A DNA stretch of 64,000 nt from Thermoleophilum album (lineage in GTDB: Bacteria > Actinomycetota > Thermoleophilia > Solirubrobacterales > Thermoleophilaceae). Every line of letters begins with the position of its first letter. The first letter of the stretch is position 1. The translations under genes were made by a program, and so were the position numbers. Shown in pieces: positions 60,165 through 64,000 of this stretch. The DNA lies in contig NZ_FNWJ01000002.1 of NCBI RefSeq assembly GCF_900108055.1, positions 816,382 to 880,381 on the forward strand, read 5' to 3'. The notes below the pieces were generated by a model that worked only from the letters and a program-made list of their open reading frames with translations, searched no databases and was not told the origin of the DNA.

Positions 60165-60890
60165 ATGGAGCGTAGAGCGCACCGATCCCACGGCATCGCG
60201 CTGGCCTTGAGCGTCGCCGGGGCGACCGCCTGGCTTTACCACGCCGCTCCAGCGCTGGCCGCCCCCTTGGCCGCGCTGCGACACCAACTGGGTGTGGTCG
60301 ACACGGTGCCGGGCGGCCGCGTAGCGCTCACCTTCGACGACGGTCCACACCCGCTGGCGACGCCTGCGGTTCTCGCCACGCTCGCCGAGCGGTCGGCGCC
60401 TGCGACCTTCTTTCTGGTCGCCGAGCAGGCGCAGCGCTACCCCCACCTCGTGCGCGAGATCGTCGAAGCCGGCCACCGCGTGGCCCTGCACGGCTTGCGC
60501 CATCGCAACCTGCTGCGGCTGGGACGCCGCGCGACCCGCAACGACCTGCTGCGGGGCGCGGCGGTGCTCGAGGACCTCATCGCCACGCGCCTGCGGCACT
60601 ACCGGCCGCCGTACGGCGTCCTCAACCGTACGGCCCTTGAAACGGCCGCCGAACAGGGCTGGACGGTCTGGCTTTGGCGGCGCTGGGGTCGGGATTGGGA
60701 GGCTCAGGCCACGGCGGCGACCGTCGCGCAGCGACTAACCGCGGGGTTACGAGCTGGCGACGTGCTTCTGCTGCACGACTCCGACGCCTACGCGGCGCCC
60801 GGGTCGTGGCGGGCGACCGTCGGGGCACTGCCGTCAGTCCTCGACATGCTCGAGGCCCGCGGCCTCGAGCCGATCGCGCTACCCGACTGA
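60165..60890 (+). CDS. polysaccharide deacetylase (NodB domain)
   Basis: A 241-aa CE4 esterase with an N-terminal hydrophobic region (about residues 5-24) that may be an anchor or signal. Motifs: ALTFDDGPHPLATPAVLATL (metal Asp pair, about residue 56), VALHGLRHRNLLRLG (two His, spaced as HXXXH) and HYRPPYGVLNRTALETA (arginine motif). The end has GDVLLLHDSDAYA with the conserved His. It should remove acetyl groups from a glycan such as peptidoglycan or the surface polymer. It is followed after three bases by the glycosyltransferase 39-like gene. Confidence 0.87.
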   Translation: MERRAHRSHGIALALSVAGATAWLYHAAPALAAPLAALRHQLGVVDTVPGGRVALTFDDGPHPLATPAVLATLAERSAPATFFLVAEQAQRYPHLVREIVEAGHRVALHGLRHRNLLRLGRRATRNDLLRGAAVLEDLIATRLRHYRPPYGVLNRTALETAAEQGWTVWLWRRWGRDWEAQATAATVAQRLTAGLRAGDVLLLHDSDAYAAPGSWRATVGALPSVLDMLEARGLEPIALPD

Positions 60891-60893
60891 GAT

Positions 60894-62516
60894 ATGGCCG
60901 CACAAGGGGTAGGGGCAAGCACCTGGGGAAGCCACCTGCGGGCAGCCGTGAGCGCCGCCGCTGTTCGCCGCCCACGCGCTGCGAGCGACCCGCGCGTGGT
61001 CCTTCTCGCCCTCCTTGCGTTTGCTCTGCTGCTGCGTCTAGGGGCGCTGGGCGAGAGCTTCTGGTACGACGAGTCGTACACCGCCTACATCGTGGCGCAG
61101 CGTCCCCTGCACGCGCTCGAGCTGATCCCCGCGACGGAGTCGACGCCGCCCCTCTACTACGCGATCGCGTGGCTTTGGGTTCAGCTCTTCGGGGGCGGAG
61201 AGGTTGCTCTGCGGTCGCTCTCCCTCGTGGCCGGCCTCGGCACCGTCTACGTGCTCTACCTGCTCGGCCGGGAGCTCGCTCCGGCGGGCCGCGAGCGCGC
61301 CGCGGCGGCGACCTGCGCCTTGGTCGGCGCGAGCTCCCCCTTGCTGGCGTGGTACGCAAGCGAGGCCCGCGCCTACGCGCTGTTCGCTCTCTGGTGCGCT
61401 CTCGCCACGCTGCTTTTCGCCCGCGCGCTGCGCGAACCGAGCAGTCGAGGCCTTTGGTGGTACGGGGCGACGGCTGCGGCCGCTCTTGCCACGCACTACT
61501 TCGCGGTCTTCGTGATCGGCCCCCAGCTCGTCCTGCTGCTCGCTCGGCTGCGCTGGCGCGGCGCCTGGCGAGCGCTCGCGCTGCCGGCGGCGAGCGGTCT
61601 GGCGCTCGCCCCGTTGGCGCTCGCCCAGCTCGGCTCGCGACGCACCGACTGGATAACCGAGTCGCCGCTAACGGAACGTGCCTGGCACGCCTTGGTCCAC
61701 TTCGCGGCGGGCTTCAAGCCACCGCTGGTGCCGGCACTGCTAGCGCTGCTGCTTTTTTGGGGCGGCGTCGGCGCCGTCGCGCTGCGTCCGCCGCGCGACC
61801 TCGACCCCCGCGCGCGCACCGTCGCTTTGCTCGCGTTGGCGGGCATCGCGAGCTCGCTGGTGCTCGCGCCGCTCGGGCTTGACCGTGTGCTGACCCGCAA
61901 CCTCCTCGGCAGCTGGCCACTACTGGCGGTCCCCGCTGCTCTGGCGGCGCTCAGCGCGACGGGCCGCGCGCGGCGCGCGGCGGTCGCGGCACTGGCCGTC
62001 TGGTGTGCGCTGAGCGGGCTGCTCACCGCGCGGATCGGCAGCCACCCGTGGTTGCGCCGCCCCGACTGGCGCGAGGCGGCCCACTTCGTTGCTTCCGGAG
62101 ACCGTCCCCAGCTGGTGGTGGTACCCGCTTACCCGCACCTACTGCCGCTGCGCATCTACCTCCCCCAGCTGCGACGCGCCCCTGCCGGGCGCGTCGCCTA
62201 CCGCGAAATCGATCTGATCGTGCCGCGCGGAAGCGGCGGTGACGGCTGCTGGTGGGGAGCGCTCTGCAACCTCCCCCGCGCACCGCTACCGCGGCGCCAG
62301 CCGGCGGGCTTCCGGCCGGCGCTCGTGCGCAGCGCGCACGGGCTCGTCTACGAGCGCCTGCTTCCGACCCGACGCGGCGTCGAGGTTTCGGCGCAGGAGG
62401 CGCTGCGGGTCCTCGCCCCGCCCGGTCCGAACGGTGCCTTCTGGCAACGCGGCGCCGTCAACGGGCGAAAATCACACCCGGGTTCAAAAGACCGCGCGGA
62501 TCGAAGGCGCGCTTGA
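60894..62516 (+). CDS. glycosyltransferase family 39-like membrane mannosyltransferase
   Basis: A 540-aa polytopic protein of the GT-C class (ArnT/PMT type), which uses polyprenyl-phosphate sugars. About ten helices are visible. The first outward loop has the acidic catalytic motif SFWYDESYTAYIV (about residues 56-68), then PPLYYAIAWLWVQLFGGGEV. The last 130 residues form an exported domain. ATG 60894 lies three bases after the deacetylase stop, so the two are co-transcribed. It likely adds a sugar to a surface protein or glycan. The final 59 bp overlap the convergent FAD-oxidase gene. Confidence 0.82.
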   Translation: MAAQGVGASTWGSHLRAAVSAAAVRRPRAASDPRVVLLALLAFALLLRLGALGESFWYDESYTAYIVAQRPLHALELIPATESTPPLYYAIAWLWVQLFGGGEVALRSLSLVAGLGTVYVLYLLGRELAPAGRERAAAATCALVGASSPLLAWYASEARAYALFALWCALATLLFARALREPSSRGLWWYGATAAAALATHYFAVFVIGPQLVLLLARLRWRGAWRALALPAASGLALAPLALAQLGSRRTDWITESPLTERAWHALVHFAAGFKPPLVPALLALLLFWGGVGAVALRPPRDLDPRARTVALLALAGIASSLVLAPLGLDRVLTRNLLGSWPLLAVPAALAALSATGRARRAAVAALAVWCALSGLLTARIGSHPWLRRPDWREAAHFVASGDRPQLVVVPAYPHLLPLRIYLPQLRRAPAGRVAYREIDLIVPRGSGGDGCWWGALCNLPRAPLPRRQPAGFRPALVRSAHGLVYERLLPTRRGVEVSAQEALRVLAPPGPNGAFWQRGAVNGRKSHPGSKDRADRRRA

Positions 62517-63873
62517 CCGCTCGCATCAACGCGATCTCGCGCTCGCTGCGCACCAGACTCAGGTAACGCGCCTTGGCGGTGCCGATGCCGTGCTCGCCGC
62601 TGATCGTGCCCCCACACGCGGCCGCCAGGGCGAGCACCGCTGCGTCCACCTCCTCTGCCTCCGGCGGCGGCCCGAGCACGTTCACATGGACGTTGCCGTC
62701 AGCGAGATGACCGAAACAGAAAACGCGCGTGCCCGCGCCGAAGCGCTCGCCGACGAGCGCGCGCAAGCGCTGGTCGAACTCGGCCAGTCGCGACGGCGGC
62801 ACGGCGACGTCCAGTTTGTGTGGCACGCCGGTGCGTGCCAGCGCCTCCGGCACCGCCTCGCGGAACCGCCAGAGGCGCCTGCGCTGCCTCTCGTCGGTGG
62901 CGAGCACGGTGTGCTCAGGCGCCCCGCCGGCGCGCAGGAACGCCGCCAACTGGTCGACCTCGGCGGCGTCCCCACCCGCCTCGCATAGCAGCACCACACC
63001 GCCGTCGCGGAGCGCTGATCGCAGAGGCTCGGGCGGCGCCAGCGCCAGGCGCTCGGCAACCAGTGCCAGCGACGACGAGCACATGAACTCGAGCGCCTCG
63101 AGCGCGGGGACCCGCTCTTTGAGCGCGAGCGCTAGCTCGACCGCTCGCGCCAGACCGTCGAGCGCGAGCAGGGCGGTGGCGCGACGGCGTGGACGGCGCA
63201 CCAACTCCCAGGTGACGGCGGTGATGATCGCCAGCGTTCCCTCGCTTCCCACCACCAAAGGCGCCAAGCGGTAACCGGCGTTGTCCTTCGGAGCTCGCGG
63301 CGCGAGCTCGACCAGCGAACCGTCGGCGAGCACTACCTCGAGGCCCCGCACACGGGCCCGCGCGGTGCCGTAACGGAGAGCACTGTGGCCGCCCGCGTCG
63401 CAAGCGACGAGGCCGCCCACTGTCGCCGAGTCGCGGGCAGCCAGGTCGAGACCGGCGGCGAGCCGGTGCGGGCGGGCCAGCGCGTCGAGCTCGGCCAGCG
63501 TCAGGCCCGCGCCGACCCGGACGCTGCCGCTCGCCCGATCGACCTCGCCGCGTCCACGAAGCCGCTTCAGCGACACCACCACCTCGCCGTGGCGGGCGAT
63601 CGACCCGCCGACGAGACCGGTGTTGCCGCCTTGCGGCACGACGCCGACCCCATGCTCTGCGGCGACGCGCACCACCGCTGCTACTTGCTCGGCGTCGGCG
63701 GGCACCACCGCCGCTGCCGCCCGCCCCCGGAAGCGGCCGGTCCAATCGCACTCGAACGACGCGAGGCGGGCGGGGTCGCTGATCACGTGTGACGAGCCGA
63801 CCGCCGCCGCCAAAGCGGCCACGAGCGGACCGCCCGCCCGCCCCCGCGCGCTCGCCGTCGGCGACCTACGCAT
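62458..63873 (-). CDS. FAD-linked oxidase (glycolate/D-lactate dehydrogenase GlcD-like)
   Basis: A 471-aa flavoprotein of the FAD_binding_4 family. The FAD site is VVPQGGNTGLVGGSIARHG (about residues 79-97) and the second part AARDSATVGGLVACDAGGHS. The C-terminal family end is TISGEHGIGTAKARYLSLVR (about residues 430-449), then FDPRGLLNPGVIFAR. These enzymes oxidise 2-hydroxyacids such as D-lactate, glycolate or 2-hydroxyglutarate, passing electrons to the chain. Glycolate oxidation to glyoxylate would feed the malyl-CoA module, but that link is only inference. The start is ATG 63873. Confidence 0.87.
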   Translation of the reverse strand: MRRSPTASARGRAGGPLVAALAAAVGSSHVISDPARLASFECDWTGRFRGRAAAAVVPADAEQVAAVVRVAAEHGVGVVPQGGNTGLVGGSIARHGEVVVSLKRLRGRGEVDRASGSVRVGAGLTLAELDALARPHRLAAGLDLAARDSATVGGLVACDAGGHSALRYGTARARVRGLEVVLADGSLVELAPRAPKDNAGYRLAPLVVGSEGTLAIITAVTWELVRRPRRRATALLALDGLARAVELALALKERVPALEALEFMCSSSLALVAERLALAPPEPLRSALRDGGVVLLCEAGGDAAEVDQLAAFLRAGGAPEHTVLATDERQRRRLWRFREAVPEALARTGVPHKLDVAVPPSRLAEFDQRLRALVGERFGAGTRVFCFGHLADGNVHVNVLGPPPEAEEVDAAVLALAAACGGTISGEHGIGTAKARYLSLVRSEREIALMRAVKRAFDPRGLLNPGVIFAR

Positions 63874-63953
63874 GCGCGCCGCCGGTCGCGTATCTTGGTT
63901 TTCGGGGTACGAGCGACCGGGCCGGCGCGGCTCGGCGCGACGAGGGCAGGGGT

Positions 63954-64000
63954 ATGAACCGACCGACAGTGAGCGGCGCGCGGATGCGCGTCATCCGGTT
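63954..64000 (+). CDS. possible 5' end of a gene running off the right edge
   Basis: ATG 63954 has GAGGG seven bases upstream and opens MNRPTVSGARMRVIR before the window ends. ATG 63984 in the same frame is also possible. Too little remains to identify the product. Confidence 0.4.
   Translation, partial: MNRPTVSGARMRVIR

Noticed and set aside
1-64000. Mobile elements, prophage, CRISPR arrays and toxin-antitoxin pairs
   Set aside because: I found no transposase, integrase, phage structural gene, regularly spaced repeat or toxin-antitoxin pair; codon use and GC look even across the window.

Overview
The window looks like a chromosomal segment of a high-GC, Gram-positive-type actinobacterium. 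Almost every third codon position is G or C, GTG starts are common, and there is a class E sortase with LPXTG-type substrates. Three ydaO-type (cyclic di-AMP) riboswitches are present, one of them in front of an NlpC/P60 wall hydrolase. The gene mix (CcmE/CcmF cytochrome maturation, SCP2/acyl-CoA metabolism, malyl-CoA enzymes) suggests the class Thermoleophilia (Thermoleophilum/Solirubrobacter-like). That assignment is inference from style and gene content; I could not compare with databases. I see no prophage, transposon, CRISPR array or other mobile element.

Layout. 1-14.2 kb is a cell-surface polysaccharide and sortase region: class E sortase, polysaccharide deacetylase, O-antigen ligase/polymerase-like membrane proteins, three glycosyltransferases, a Wzx-type flippase, an initiating sugar-phosphate transferase, a short LPFTG wall protein and a large secreted protein. 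14.2-14.9 kb holds a ydaO riboswitch in front of a frameshifted CAP/SCP domain gene. 15.0-19.2 kb is a malyl-CoA module: a MaoC hydratase divergent from malyl-CoA lyase, the two malate-CoA ligase subunits and a single-cluster ferredoxin-like protein, with an inverted-repeat operator candidate in the divergent region. 19.3-28.4 kb has lipid/acyl-CoA genes (SCP2, acyl-CoA dehydrogenase, acyl-CoA synthetase, epoxide-hydrolase-like protein), a riboswitch-controlled NlpC/P60 hydrolase and a DUF255/thioredoxin-like protein. 28.4-37.4 kb contains an MMPL transporter, type I glutamine synthetase, an HxlR regulator with an AhpD-like partner, a riboswitch before a 93-aa membrane protein, a cytochrome c, RNase P RNA, LexA, tRNA-Leu(GAG), a metallophosphoesterase-like protein and SecG.

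37.3-40.3 kb is a cytochrome c maturation operon (CcmE, CcmF and a CcmI-like protein). 40.6-53.8 kb encodes exported proteins: a metzincin-like protease, a GGDEF/EAL protein, a PD40 propeller, and an operon of an LPFTG wall protein, a membrane protein, a PKD protein with an internal stop and a kelch propeller, followed by a secreted alpha/beta hydrolase and a glutathione transferase-like protein. 53.8-57.3 kb is a two-component system overlapping a frameshifted propeller lipoprotein gene, next to a tiny His/Arg-rich secreted protein with a candidate response-regulator site. 57.5-63.9 kb holds a glycosyltransferase with an unusual C-terminal extension, an EamA-like transporter, a second deacetylase, a GT39-type mannosyltransferase-like protein and an FAD-linked oxidase.

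Themes. Many genes are translationally coupled by NTGA overlaps, and at least eight others have a TANNNT box 6-8 nt before the start codon, which suggests widespread leaderless transcription. Three exported-protein genes are broken (two frameshifts, one in-frame TAG). The most interesting items are the c-di-AMP riboswitches, especially the one before an uncharacterised 93-aa membrane protein; the malyl-CoA module; the two-component/His-Arg peptide locus; and the glycosyltransferase fusion.
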